Part shown: one piece after another, positions 33,176 through 41,311 of the stretch
Layout: every line of letters starts with the position of its first letter
Numbering within the stretch: position 1 is the first letter of the stretch
From: an uncultured Luteitalea sp.
Lineage (GTDB): Bacteria > Acidobacteriota > Vicinamibacteria > Vicinamibacterales > Vicinamibacteraceae
Assembly (NCBI GenBank): GCA_934541105.1
Contig: CAKTDA010000003.1
Location: 62,001-126,000, forward strand
Reading direction: 5' to 3'
DNA length: 64,000 bases
Translations under genes and position numbers: made by a program
Notes under the pieces: model-generated
Database searches by the model: none
Told to the model about the DNA's origin: nothing
Seen by the model: only the letters and a program-made list of their open reading frames with translations

Positions 33176-34738
33176 ATGCCCTACCTGCGTCTGCTCACCA
33201 ACGCGCTGCTCGCCGGCGTCCTCGGCGCCACGGTGCTCGCGCATCTCGTGCTCCTGCTCAACCCGGCGATGCCGCTGCGGCCAGGCGTGTTGTTCTCCCT
33301 CGGCTGGCGGGTGCTCGTCACGGCAGGCGCCCTGCTGACCGCGGCGTTCTTCGGCGCCAGCCTCGTGCGCTATCTCTCGACCCGGCGCGGCCCGGGGTGG
33401 CTCAGCCTGCGGCTCCTCGCCTGGATGACGACGCTCGTCGTGTGTCTCGGCGCACTGCTCGCGTGGCTGAACCTCTCCGCGTTCGAGGCGTCGCTCGCAC
33501 CGCCGGCGGCGAGGCGCCTGGCAATCGCGGCGGCCACGCTGGCCGTCACGGGAGGCGGACTGCTGCTCATCGCGCTCGTCCACTACGGGTTCGGCCGTCG
33601 CGGGAGCCGCGTCGGCGGCGCGCTCGTGGCGATTGCCGTTGTCGCGTCCGTCGTGCTGCCGCTCGTGGCTCGCGGGACGGGGGCGATGCGGCCGGGCGTC
33701 AGCGGCACCGTGCGGGCCGTGGACGGATCGCTGCGAGAGCCGTCCGCGGGGCGCGTCCTGCTGGTGCTGCTCGACGGCGCGTCGCTCGACTACGTGTCGC
33801 CGGCAGCCGCGCGCGGGCGACTGCCGCACTTCGGGCGCCTGCTCGATGGCGGCGCGTCGCTGACGCTCTTCTCGATCGAGCCGCGAGAGCCAGAGCCGAT
33901 CTGGGCCGCCGTGGCCACGGGACGCTATCCACCGGGCACCGGCGTGACGTCGGCCGAGCACTACCGCGGCGGCTGGGCCGACGTGGACCTGCTGCCGCGG
34001 TACGTGTTCGCAGACCTGCTCGTCTACTCCGGCCTGCTGCAACCGATCGCGCGCGAGCCCGCGGATCTCAGGGGCGCGCCGATCTGGCGCGTGCTCGACG
34101 CATCGGACGTGCCGTCTGTGAGCGCCGGCTGGCCGCTCGTTCGCGAGGAGGTGCTCCGGAACGGTGCGATCGTCACCGCCGGTGCATCGCACGCGGCCGA
34201 CGCCGTCTCCTCGGATCGTGCGTTGCGGGAGCGTTTCGAGGCCGCCCTTGCCGCACGGCCTGCCGCCGTGGCGTCCATACGGTACGGCGCGCTCTCGGCG
34301 CTCGGCGGCCGCGAACTCGGATGGCGCGCGGACCCCGAGCGACGCCGGGCCCTCGATGCGGTGTACGACTTCCTCGATGCCGAGGTCGGGCGGATGATCG
34401 CGCGGCTCGAGCCCGACGACCTGCTGCTCGTGGTCTCCGGCTACCGCCTGGAGCCGACGAGCCCGATCGTGCGGCTCCGCGAGCGGCTTGCCGACGACGC
34501 CGGACTTGCAGCCGAGGCCAATCGTTCCGACGGGTTCCTGCTCGCATATGGTCGGCAGGTCTCGCCGGGCCGCAAGCCGGTCGGCGCAATCGTGGACGTC
34601 CTGCCCACGGTGCTGTACTACCTGGGCCTGCCGGTCGCGCGCGAGATGGACGGGTTCGCCCGGACCGACATCTTCGTCGCGTCCCTGACGACAGGTCGTC
34701 CCGTGAGCTTCATCAGGAGCTACCAGGGGGAGCGGTGA
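33176..34738 (+). CDS. Membrane protein with alkaline-phosphatase-superfamily domain
   Basis: A 520-residue protein. Residues 1-170 contain about five hydrophobic helices. From about residue 200 the soluble part reads VLLVLLDGASLDYVSPAAARGRLPHFGRLLDGGA, the start of a type I phosphodiesterase/phosphatase fold with its metal-binding Asp, then FSIEPREPEPIWAAVATGRYPPGTGVTSAEHY, where the nucleophile and GRxP context lie, and late VVDVLPTVLYYLGLPVAREMDG. The family includes phosphoglycerol and lipid head-group transferases. It ends two bases before the TACACT box of the pyr leader. Substrate unknown. Confidence 0.75.
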   Translation: MPYLRLLTNALLAGVLGATVLAHLVLLLNPAMPLRPGVLFSLGWRVLVTAGALLTAAFFGASLVRYLSTRRGPGWLSLRLLAWMTTLVVCLGALLAWLNLSAFEASLAPPAARRLAIAAATLAVTGGGLLLIALVHYGFGRRGSRVGGALVAIAVVASVVLPLVARGTGAMRPGVSGTVRAVDGSLREPSAGRVLLVLLDGASLDYVSPAAARGRLPHFGRLLDGGASLTLFSIEPREPEPIWAAVATGRYPPGTGVTSAEHYRGGWADVDLLPRYVFADLLVYSGLLQPIAREPADLRGAPIWRVLDASDVPSVSAGWPLVREEVLRNGAIVTAGASHAADAVSSDRALRERFEAALAARPAAVASIRYGALSALGGRELGWRADPERRRALDAVYDFLDAEVGRMIARLEPDDLLLVVSGYRLEPTSPIVRLRERLADDAGLAAEANRSDGFLLAYGRQVSPGRKPVGAIVDVLPTVLYYLGLPVAREMDGFARTDIFVASLTTGRPVSFIRSYQGER

Positions 34739-34744
34739 TACACT
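34736..34744 (+). promoter_or_regulatory. Putative extended -10 of the pyrR operon
   Basis: TGATACACT has the TGn extension and a TACACT hexamer, overlapping the stop codon of the upstream gene. A start near 34750 would place the PyrR-binding element at the very 5' end of the message. No clear -35 box. Confidence 0.45.
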
Positions 34745-34763
34745 GTCGGGCGGCTCTTTAATC

Positions 34764-34788
34764 GCGGTCCCGTGAGGCCGCAAAGAGG
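34764..34788 (+). promoter_or_regulatory. PyrR-binding RNA element
   Basis: The sequence GCGG-TCCCGTGAGG-CCGC (34764-34781) folds as a short stem with the TCCnGnGAGG core that PyrR recognises in pyr leaders, followed by AAAGAGG. The AGAGG (34784-34788) is a ribosome site for a short ORF at 34796. In mycobacteria PyrR bound to such a loop blocks translation, and this layout fits that mode better than a terminator switch, because no terminator hairpin with a T-run follows. Confidence 0.8.
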
Positions 34789-34795
34789 TCACGCC

Positions 34796-34915
34796 ATGCC
34801 CCACTCGTCCGTCCCGCGCCCACGCGCGGCAGCACCCTGCAGCTCGAAACCCGCACACGCCTGTCACCTGGCGTCGAGGCCCCGTGCGCGGCGGAGGTCG
34901 TCATGCCCTCGGTGA
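34796..34915 (+). CDS. Putative 39-residue leader peptide of the pyr operon
   Basis: An ATG seven bases after the AGAGG of the PyrR-binding element opens a 39-codon frame rich in Arg, Pro, Ser and Ala, ending in TGA at 34913-34915. The stop overlaps an in-frame pyrR ATG (34915) as TGATG and lies 12 bp past the other pyrR ATG (34903), so ribosomes finishing the leader could re-initiate on pyrR. No homologue is known to me; the peptide may matter only for the act of translation. Confidence 0.5.
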   Translation: MPHSSVPRPRAAAPCSSKPAHACHLASRPRARRRSSCPR

Positions 34916-35439
34916 TGGACGCCTCGCGCATCGAGCGCAGCCTCGCGCGCATCGCCCACGAGATCCTCGAGCGCAACCGCGATCTCTCCGACGTCGCCCT
35001 TGTGGGCATCCGCACGCGGGGCGTCGTGATTGCCGAACGGCTCGCGAAGGTGATCGCGCAGGTCGCCGGCGTGACGATGCCGGTCGGCTCGCTCGACATC
35101 ACGCTCTACCGCGACGACTACATGCGCCACCCCGTGGGCCCGCAGCCGCTGGTCCGCAGCACCGACATCCGGTTCTCGGTCGAGGGACGCCGCATCCTCC
35201 TCGTCGACGACGTGCTCTACACGGGGCGCACGATTCGCGCGGCGCTCGACGCGATCATCGACTACGGCCGGCCGCGCAGCATCCAGCTCGTCGTGCTCGT
35301 GGACCGCGGGCACCGCGAGCTCCCGATCAAGGCCGATTACGTCGGCAAGAACCTCCCGACGTCGCCGTCGCAGAGCGTGCAGGTCCGGCTGATGGAGATC
35401 GACGGCGTGGACGAAGTCGAGCTCGAGGAGGGCGCGTGA
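34903..35439 (+). CDS. pyrR: PyrR pyrimidine regulator/uracil phosphoribosyltransferase
   Basis: A 178-residue RNA-binding regulator that senses UMP/UTP and 5-phosphoribosyl diphosphate and controls pyr genes; many copies also have uracil phosphoribosyltransferase activity. Signatures are DASRIERSLARIAHEILERN, LVGIRTRGVVIAERLA, PVGSLDITLYRDDY, and the PRPP loop ILLVDDVLYTGRTIRAAL, then VDRGHRELPIKADYVGKNLPTS. The ATG at 34903 has GGAGG five bases upstream and matches the usual N-terminal length; an ATG at 34915 overlaps the leader-ORF stop. It overlaps pyrB by GTGA. Confidence 0.95.
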   Translation: MPSVMDASRIERSLARIAHEILERNRDLSDVALVGIRTRGVVIAERLAKVIAQVAGVTMPVGSLDITLYRDDYMRHPVGPQPLVRSTDIRFSVEGRRILLVDDVLYTGRTIRAALDAIIDYGRPRSIQLVVLVDRGHRELPIKADYVGKNLPTSPSQSVQVRLMEIDGVDEVELEEGA

Positions 35440-36383
35440 GCGCCAGCGCACCGGTCACGGCGCTGCGCGGCCGCCACCTGCTCGGCATTGCCGATCTCTC
35501 GCCCGAGGAGATCACGCTGATTCTCGACACCGCCGAGGCGATGCGCGAGGTCGGCGATCGTCCGATCAAGAAGGTGCCCGCGCTGCGCGGCCGCACCGTC
35601 GTCAACCTGTTCTTCGAGCCGAGCACGCGCACGCGCACGTCGTTCGAGGTCGCCGAGAAGCGCCTGAGCGCCGACACGCTGAGCCTTGCCGTGGCGATGT
35701 CGAGCGTCGTGAAGGGCGAGACGCTGCTCGACACGGTCAGCAACATCGAGGCGATGCGGCCCGACATGCTCGTCGTGCGCCACGCGTCGTCGGGGGCCTG
35801 CCACCAGCTGGCCCGCCACTGCCGTGCGCGCATCGTCAATGCCGGCGATGGCCTGCACGAACACCCGACGCAGGCACTGCTCGACGCCTACACGATGCGG
35901 CAGCACAAGGGCCGCCTCGAGGGGCTGCAGGTGGCCATCGTCGGCGACCTGCTCCACAGCCGCGTCCTGCGATCGAACCTGCTGCTGCTGCGCCGGATGG
36001 GCGCGACGGTCCGCGTGGCCGCGCCGCGACCGCTGATCCCCGTTGGCATCGAGGCGATGGGCGCGATGCCCTGCCGCACGATCGAGGAGGCGCTCGACGG
36101 CGCCGACGTCGTGATGATGCTGCGCATCCAGCTCGAACGGATGCAGGGCAACTTCTTCCCGTCGCTGCGCGAGTACTTCTCGCTGTTCGGCCTCACGACC
36201 GACAGGCTCGCGCTCGCGAAGCCCGATGCGATCGTGATGCACCCCGGGCCGATGAACCGCGGCGTCGAGATCGCCTCGGACGTGGCCGACGGTCCGCGGG
36301 CCGTCATCCTGGAACAGGTGGCCAACGGCGTCGCCGTGCGGATGGCCGTGCTCTACCTGCTGGGCGGCGGCAGCGAGGAATGA
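35436..36383 (+). CDS. pyrB: Aspartate carbamoyltransferase catalytic subunit
   Basis: Joins carbamoyl phosphate and aspartate, the committed pyrimidine step. The 315 residues contain NLFFEPSTRTRTSFEVAEKRL with the carbamoyl-phosphate site, VRHASSGACHQLA, INAGDG-type VNAGDGLHEHPTQALLDAYTM, VAIVGDLLHSRVLRSN, VVMMLRIQLERM and IVMHPGPMNRGVEIASDVAD. No pyrI regulatory subunit is nearby; the next gene is dihydroorotase, as in operons where PyrB and PyrC associate. The GTG at 35436 overlaps the pyrR stop. Its stop overlaps the pyrC ATG. Confidence 0.96.
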   Translation: MSASAPVTALRGRHLLGIADLSPEEITLILDTAEAMREVGDRPIKKVPALRGRTVVNLFFEPSTRTRTSFEVAEKRLSADTLSLAVAMSSVVKGETLLDTVSNIEAMRPDMLVVRHASSGACHQLARHCRARIVNAGDGLHEHPTQALLDAYTMRQHKGRLEGLQVAIVGDLLHSRVLRSNLLLLRRMGATVRVAAPRPLIPVGIEAMGAMPCRTIEEALDGADVVMMLRIQLERMQGNFFPSLREYFSLFGLTTDRLALAKPDAIVMHPGPMNRGVEIASDVADGPRAVILEQVANGVAVRMAVLYLLGGGSEE

Positions 36384-37717
36384 CCGAGGCGATGACGACA
36401 ATCCTGAGAAACGGCCGCGTCGTGGATCCGGCAAACGGCCGCGACGGCATCTTCGACATCGAGGTGCGCGACGGCGTGATTGCCCGCGTGGGGGCCAACC
36501 TGCCGGTGCCAGACGGGGCGACGGTGCTCGACGTGCCGGCCGGCTGCATCGTCACGCCGGGGCTCATCGACATGCACGTGCACCTGCGCGAGCCCGGGCA
36601 GGAGCACAAGGAGACGGTTGCAAGCGGCGTGGCCGCGGCAGTCGCCGGCGGCTTCACGGCCGTGGCGTGCATGCCGAACACGTCGCCGGTGAACGACAGC
36701 GCCGCCGTGACGCGCTACATCCTCGACAAGGCGGAACAGGCGGGCCTTGCCCGCGTGTATCCGATTGGCGCCGCGTCGGTCGGATCGAAGGGCGAGCAGC
36801 TTGCCGAGATCGGCGAGTTGAAGGCGGCCGGCTGCGTGGCGATCTCCGACGATGGGCACCCGATCCGGACGGCGCTGCTGATGCGCCGGGCCCTCGAGTA
36901 TGCGGGCATGCTCGACGTGCTCGTGATCGACCACTGCGAGGATCCGACGCTCAAGGGCGACGGCGTGGTCCACGAGGGTGCGGTGGCCTCCGAGCTCGGG
37001 CTGCGCGGCATCCCCGGCGAGGCCGAGGAGTTGTGGGTCGAGCGCGACGTCACGCTCGCGGGGCTGGCCCGCACTCCGGTGCACATCGCGCACCTGAGCA
37101 CGGCCGGGTCGCTGCGCGCGGTGCGCGCGGGCAAGGCGCGCGGCATTGCCGTGACGTGCGAGGTCATGCCGCACCACTTCGCCCTGACCGACGAGGCGCT
37201 GCGCGGCTACGACACGAACACGAAGATGAACCCGCCCCTGCGTCCGCAGTCGGACGTCGACGCGCTCATCGAAGGCCTCGCCGACGGCAGCGTGGACGTG
37301 ATTGCCACCGATCACGCGCCGCACCACGCCGACGAGAAGGCGCTGTCGTACGACCAGGCGCCATTCGGCATCACCGGACTCGAGACAGCGGTGTCGCTGA
37401 CGTTCGATCGCCTCGTGCACGCCGGGCATCTCGGCCTCGCGCGCATGGTGGAGCTGCTGTCGGTCAACCCGGCGCGGATCCTCAAGGTGCCGGGGGGCGC
37501 ACTCAGCGAAGGGGCACCGGCCGACATCTCGGTGCTCGCGCCGGACCTCGACGTGACCATCCGCGCGGCCGACCAGCGGTCGCTGTCGAAGAACATGCCG
37601 TTCGAAGGGTGGACCCTGCGCGGCGGCGTCGCGGCGACGATCGTCGGCGGCCGCGTGGTCTATCGGAACCCGGCGATCGAGGCGGTCGCACACTGGCCGG
37701 AGCACCTGGCACGGTGA
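36380..37717 (+). CDS. pyrC: Dihydroorotase
   Basis: Cyclises carbamoyl-aspartate to dihydroorotate. At 445 residues it is the class I (long) type. The metal site begins DMHVHLREPGQEHKET (His66, His68), the later ligands are in VIDHCEDPTLKG, PVHIAHLSTAGSLR, and the catalytic Asp in IATDHAPHHADEK; GITGLETAVSLTF is typical. No lysine-bridging loss is seen in the sequence read. The ATG at 36380 overlaps the pyrB stop by four bases and its own stop overlaps a GTG of the following transferase. Confidence 0.96.
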   Translation: MTEAMTTILRNGRVVDPANGRDGIFDIEVRDGVIARVGANLPVPDGATVLDVPAGCIVTPGLIDMHVHLREPGQEHKETVASGVAAAVAGGFTAVACMPNTSPVNDSAAVTRYILDKAEQAGLARVYPIGAASVGSKGEQLAEIGELKAAGCVAISDDGHPIRTALLMRRALEYAGMLDVLVIDHCEDPTLKGDGVVHEGAVASELGLRGIPGEAEELWVERDVTLAGLARTPVHIAHLSTAGSLRAVRAGKARGIAVTCEVMPHHFALTDEALRGYDTNTKMNPPLRPQSDVDALIEGLADGSVDVIATDHAPHHADEKALSYDQAPFGITGLETAVSLTFDRLVHAGHLGLARMVELLSVNPARILKVPGGALSEGAPADISVLAPDLDVTIRAADQRSLSKNMPFEGWTLRGGVAATIVGGRVVYRNPAIEAVAHWPEHLAR

Positions 37718-37743
37718 CGGTCGCCCTGAAGGAACCAGCAGTC

Positions 37744-38364
37744 ATGACGCAACGCAGCGAGGACGTCCGCAAGCGCGCACAGCGCATCATGCAGGACGCG
37801 AACGTGCTCCTCGAGGGGCACTTCGATTTCGGCAACGGCTACCACGGGCGGGTCTACCTGAACCCCCACATGCTGTTCGCCCAGCCATCGACAATCTGGA
37901 AGCTCGCGCAGGACCTGCTCGACCTGCTGCCCTACGACCTCGCGACGCAGGTGCAGGCGGTCGTCGGCCCGGCAACGGGCGGCGCGCTGCTGGCCCACAC
38001 GCTGGCAGGGCTGCTCGACGGCCGGCGCAGCCTCGATCACGCGCCGTGCATGTTCGCGCCAATCGACTTCGACGCCGAACAGGGGCTGCGGCTGCGGTCC
38101 ACGTATCGCCGCGTGCTTGCCGGCCGCAAGGTGCTGCTCGCCGACGATGTGCGCAACACGGGCAAGACGCTCGTGCACTGCGCCGAACTCGTGCGCCGCG
38201 CCGGTGGGGAGGTGATCGGTTCGGTGCAGCTCTACGACCGCATGGCCAGCGTCGTCTCGCTCGACGTGCCCAACCATGCGTTGTTCGAGTACAGCGCGCG
38301 CGACATCTACACCTCGACGACATGCCCGTTGTGCGCGGCCGGCACGCCGCTCACGACGTTCTAG
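37744..38364 (+). CDS. Orotate phosphoribosyltransferase-like protein (second copy)
   Basis: A 206-residue type I phosphoribosyltransferase. The N-terminal helix and LEGHFDFGNGYHGRVYLNPHMLF are OPRT-like; the PRPP motif is VLLADDVRNTGKTLVHC. The C-terminus ends with STTCPLCAAGTPL, a CxxC pair absent from the other OPRT at 47180. The ATG at 37744 has GAAGGA ten bases upstream; a GTG at 37714 that overlaps the pyrC stop would add ten residues. Being inside the pyrR-pyrB-pyrC unit it is the better candidate for the pathway enzyme, or it may serve salvage. Next gene begins directly after its stop. Confidence 0.85.
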   Translation: MTQRSEDVRKRAQRIMQDANVLLEGHFDFGNGYHGRVYLNPHMLFAQPSTIWKLAQDLLDLLPYDLATQVQAVVGPATGGALLAHTLAGLLDGRRSLDHAPCMFAPIDFDAEQGLRLRSTYRRVLAGRKVLLADDVRNTGKTLVHCAELVRRAGGEVIGSVQLYDRMASVVSLDVPNHALFEYSARDIYTSTTCPLCAAGTPLTTF

Positions 38365-39246
38365 ATGCGCCGGAGGCCCGCCGACCTCGCCCGGTTCCGG
38401 GCCGAGCTCGATCGCCTGCACGACGCCTACAACGTGCCGGATTCTGCGGCCGATCCGGTGCAGTTCGTCTGGCGCTACGACGACCCGCGCGACCGCGAGG
38501 TCGTGGCCGCCATCGCATCGGGCCTGGCCTTTGGCCGCGTGGCGAGCGTGCTCGCGAGCATCGAGCGCGTGCTGGCGCTCATCGGCCCGCGTCCGGCGGC
38601 TTATCTCGAGACATTCGACGTGGCGGACGCACGACAGGCGCTCGCGCCCGTCGTCCATCGCTGGACGCGCGGCGACGACATCGTCGCGCTGCTCGTCGTG
38701 CTGCGCGACCTGCGGGCGCGGCACGGGTCGCTCGAGGGCGCGTTCCTTGCCGGCGACGATCCCCGGCACGAGGACGTCTCGCCCGGGCTCGAGGCCTTCA
38801 GCGCCGCGGCGTGTGGCGTTGACGTGCGCGAGGCGTACGGCACGGTGCGCCGCGGGCGCCTCGGCGTGCACTACTTCTTCCCGCGCCCGTCGCTCGGGAG
38901 TGCCTGCAAGCGACTCAACCTCTTCACGCGATGGATGGTGCGCCAGGACGCCGTCGATCCTGGCGGCTGGGCGGGCGTCTCGCGCGCGCGCCTCGTCATT
39001 CCGCTCGACACGCACACGATCCGTGTCGGCCGCTGCCTGCGCCTGACGCGCTACAAGAGCCCCGGCTGGGCGATGGCCACCGACATCACCGCGTCGCTGC
39101 GCCGAATCGACCCCGACGATCCGGTGCGGTACGACTTCTCCCTCTGCCACATGAGCATGATGGGTGCCTGCGGGTGGGGACGATCGGTTGGCAACGCGCA
39201 GTGCCCGCTGCGCGCGTTCTGCCGGCCGTCGCGCGTCCCGTCGTGA
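38365..39246 (+). CDS. TIGR02757 (DUF2400) family protein
   Basis: A 293-residue member of a widespread family without known function. Marks are DPVQFVWRYDDPRDREVVAAIASGLAFGRVASV, VHRWTRGDDIVALL, KRLNLFTRWMVR, and the segment VIPLDTHTIRVGRCLRLT that recalls helix-hairpin-helix glycosylases. The C-terminus carries four cysteines (LCHMSMMGACGWG...CPLRAFC), a possible metal or Fe-S site. It starts immediately after the OPRT stop codon. A DNA-related role is suggested by its fold and by the neighbouring Fpg gene, but not shown. Confidence 0.85.
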   Translation: MRRRPADLARFRAELDRLHDAYNVPDSAADPVQFVWRYDDPRDREVVAAIASGLAFGRVASVLASIERVLALIGPRPAAYLETFDVADARQALAPVVHRWTRGDDIVALLVVLRDLRARHGSLEGAFLAGDDPRHEDVSPGLEAFSAAACGVDVREAYGTVRRGRLGVHYFFPRPSLGSACKRLNLFTRWMVRQDAVDPGGWAGVSRARLVIPLDTHTIRVGRCLRLTRYKSPGWAMATDITASLRRIDPDDPVRYDFSLCHMSMMGACGWGRSVGNAQCPLRAFCRPSRVPS

Positions 39247-39256
39247 CCCTGCGGGC

Positions 39257-40168
39257 CTAACCCGATCGCCGCGCGGCCTTGTAGTCCTCGAGATCGTCGA
39301 GCGAGCGGGGCCAGTCCTCGCGCAGCAGGCGCGAGAGCGCGCGATCGGCAAGCAGGCGGCCGCCAGTCTGGCACGTGGGGCAGTAGTTGGCCTCGTTCTG
39401 CGCGTAGGCGAGCCGCTGGATTGGCGTGCCGCACCGCGGGCATGGCTGCCCGAAGCGGCCGTGCGCGGCCATGCCCTCCGCGAAGGCCGTGACCTTCTCC
39501 GGGAAGCCGTCGCCGGTGCGTGCGACGAAGTGCGCGATCCACGACCGCAGCGTGGATTGCGTCGCCTCATGGAGGCGCGCGATCTCCTCCTCGTCGAGCT
39601 GGTGGGTCTGCCGCATGGGCGAGAGCCGTGCGGCATGGAGGATCTCGTCCGAGTAGGCGTTGCCGATGCCGCTGAACAGACGCGGGTCGGTAAGTGCGCG
39701 CTTCAGCGTGTGGCGTTCGCTCGTGAGCACCGCCGCGAACGCCTCGCGCGAGGCACCGAGCACGTCGATGCCGCCCGGGTCGAGCGCTGCCAGCGCATCG
39801 TCGCCCCGCACGGCGTGCAGCGAGGCCCGGCGCTTCGACCCGGCCTCGGTGACGACGAGCGTGCCGTGCGCGAAGTCGATGGCGGCAAGGCCGACCTTGC
39901 CGGGCACCTTCGCCTGCGGAGGCTTCCACTGGAGCCGGCCGGCAATCATCAGGTGGAGCACGAGGGCGTGCGCCCCGCTGCACGCGAAGACGAGCCGCTT
40001 GCCGAGCAGCCGCACGTCCTCGACCTGGCGGCCGTGAAAAGCCTCGAGCGGCGGATCGACCGATCGCAGCAGGAACGGGCTGGCGATGCGCACACCCGCG
40101 ATGGCGTGCCCGACGACGCGGGCGCGCAGGGCGTGGACGTACGCGCTGAGATCGGGCAGTTCCGGCAT
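39257..40168 (-). CDS. mutM: Fpg/Nei-family DNA glycosylase (formamidopyrimidine-DNA glycosylase)
   Basis: Removes oxidised purines such as 8-oxoguanine and cuts the abasic site. The 303 residues begin MPELPD, giving the catalytic Pro and Glu at positions 2 and 3 once Met is removed. LLGKRLVF holds the conserved lysine, LTDPRLFSGIGNAYSDEILHAA is the helix-two-turn-helix, and the zinc finger is CPRCGTPI...YCPTCQ. The position after the finger (TGGRLLADRALSRLL) is longer than usual, with a C-terminal tail to residue 303. It faces the TIGR02757 gene. Confidence 0.92.
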   Translation of the reverse strand: MPELPDLSAYVHALRARVVGHAIAGVRIASPFLLRSVDPPLEAFHGRQVEDVRLLGKRLVFACSGAHALVLHLMIAGRLQWKPPQAKVPGKVGLAAIDFAHGTLVVTEAGSKRRASLHAVRGDDALAALDPGGIDVLGASREAFAAVLTSERHTLKRALTDPRLFSGIGNAYSDEILHAARLSPMRQTHQLDEEEIARLHEATQSTLRSWIAHFVARTGDGFPEKVTAFAEGMAAHGRFGQPCPRCGTPIQRLAYAQNEANYCPTCQTGGRLLADRALSRLLREDWPRSLDDLEDYKAARRSG

Positions 40169-40181
40169 CGCGCGGCGTGCC

Positions 40182-41306
40182 CTATCGGTCCGGCACCTGC
40201 ACCTGACGCCGGGAGGCGACGATCTGTTCGTACACGGTAACGGTCTCGGTCACCATGTGCTCGACGCTGAACCGGCGGTGGACGCGCTCGTAACCGGCCG
40301 TGGCGTACCGCAGCGCAAGGTCCCGGTCCTTCAGCAGCGTGATGATCGCGTCGGCGAGCGTGTCGCTGTCGCGCGGCGGCACGAGCAGCCCGGTCTCCTC
40401 GTGCACCACGACCTCCGGGATGCCGCCCGTGTGCGTGGCGACGATCGGGCGTGCGCACGCCATGGCGTCGAGCAGCGACGTGCCGAGCCCCTCCATCACC
40501 GAGCTCATGACGAACAGGTCGGCGCTCTTCAGCAGCGACAGCACGTCGGTGCGGAACCCGGGCATGACGACGTGCCCGTCGAGCCCGAGTCGGTGGACCT
40601 GGTCGGCGAGGCTGTCGTGGAGTTCGCCCTGGCCGAGGATGACGAGGCGGGCCTCCGGCAGCACGCGGACGACGTCGGCAAAGGCGTCGATCAGGTGCCG
40701 CTGGCCCTTGTGCGGCACGAGCGCCGCGACGTTGAGCACGACCGGTGCGCCGGCAGGAAGTGCGAACGTCTCGTGCAGCGACACGGGCGGCGCGTCGGCG
40801 ACGTGCGCGAGGTCCACGCCCTCGTGGACGGTGACGATGCGCGCGGCGTCGATGCCGCCGGTGCGCAGGATGCGGCCGATGGCCGACGAGGCGCAGATGA
40901 AACGGTCGACGTGACGGTACTTGGCGCGCGAAAGCGCGTTGCCGGCGAGCCTGAAGTCCACGCGCCGCGAGGCGACGAGCCGCGGCGGCGGCCACGGCAT
41001 CCGGAACCCGAGTGCGAGGGCGGCGAGCGCGACGCCGTGCGGGTCGTGCGCGTGCAGGAGGGCCGGGTCGAAGGCGCGGATGATGCGCGCGAGCTTCCAC
41101 GCGGCGTGAAAGTCGACCTCGAAGCGGGGCGCCAGCGGGACGAGGTCGGGCCCCTGCGGCGCCCGGGCGCGCAGTTCGCCGTCCGGATGCGCCACGAGCA
41201 TCGTCGGATGGCCGAGGGCGCGCAGGCCCTTCACGGTGAGGAGCGCCTGGTTCTGGCCGCCGCGCCATGTGCGCGCGGTATCGATGTGGATCGTGCGGAT
41301 GGCCAT
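40182..41306 (-). CDS. Glycosyltransferase family 4
   Basis: A 374-residue GT-B enzyme. The N-terminal domain shows TARTWRGGQNQALLTVKGLRALGH and LLHAHDPHGVALA; the C-terminal domain shows VVLNVAALVPHKGQRHLIDAF, LVILGQGEL, HVVMPGFRTDVLSLLKSADLFVMSSVMEGLGTSLLDAMACARPIVATHTGGIPEVV, which is the family 4 nucleotide-sugar site with its EGLG glutamate. Acceptor unknown; a lipopolysaccharide-core or exopolysaccharide sugar is likely given the adjacent WaaE-like family 2 gene. The ATG at 41306 lies 5 bp after that gene's stop. Confidence 0.9.
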   Translation of the reverse strand: MAIRTIHIDTARTWRGGQNQALLTVKGLRALGHPTMLVAHPDGELRARAPQGPDLVPLAPRFEVDFHAAWKLARIIRAFDPALLHAHDPHGVALAALALGFRMPWPPPRLVASRRVDFRLAGNALSRAKYRHVDRFICASSAIGRILRTGGIDAARIVTVHEGVDLAHVADAPPVSLHETFALPAGAPVVLNVAALVPHKGQRHLIDAFADVVRVLPEARLVILGQGELHDSLADQVHRLGLDGHVVMPGFRTDVLSLLKSADLFVMSSVMEGLGTSLLDAMACARPIVATHTGGIPEVVVHEETGLLVPPRDSDTLADAIITLLKDRDLALRYATAGYERVHRRFSVEHMVTETVTVYEQIVASRRQVQVPDR

Positions 41307-41311
41307 GGGCG

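Noticed and set aside
34789..34900. Intrinsic terminator for classical PyrR attenuation
   Set aside because: No strong GC hairpin followed by a T-run was seen between the PyrR-binding loop and pyrR; translational control fits better.
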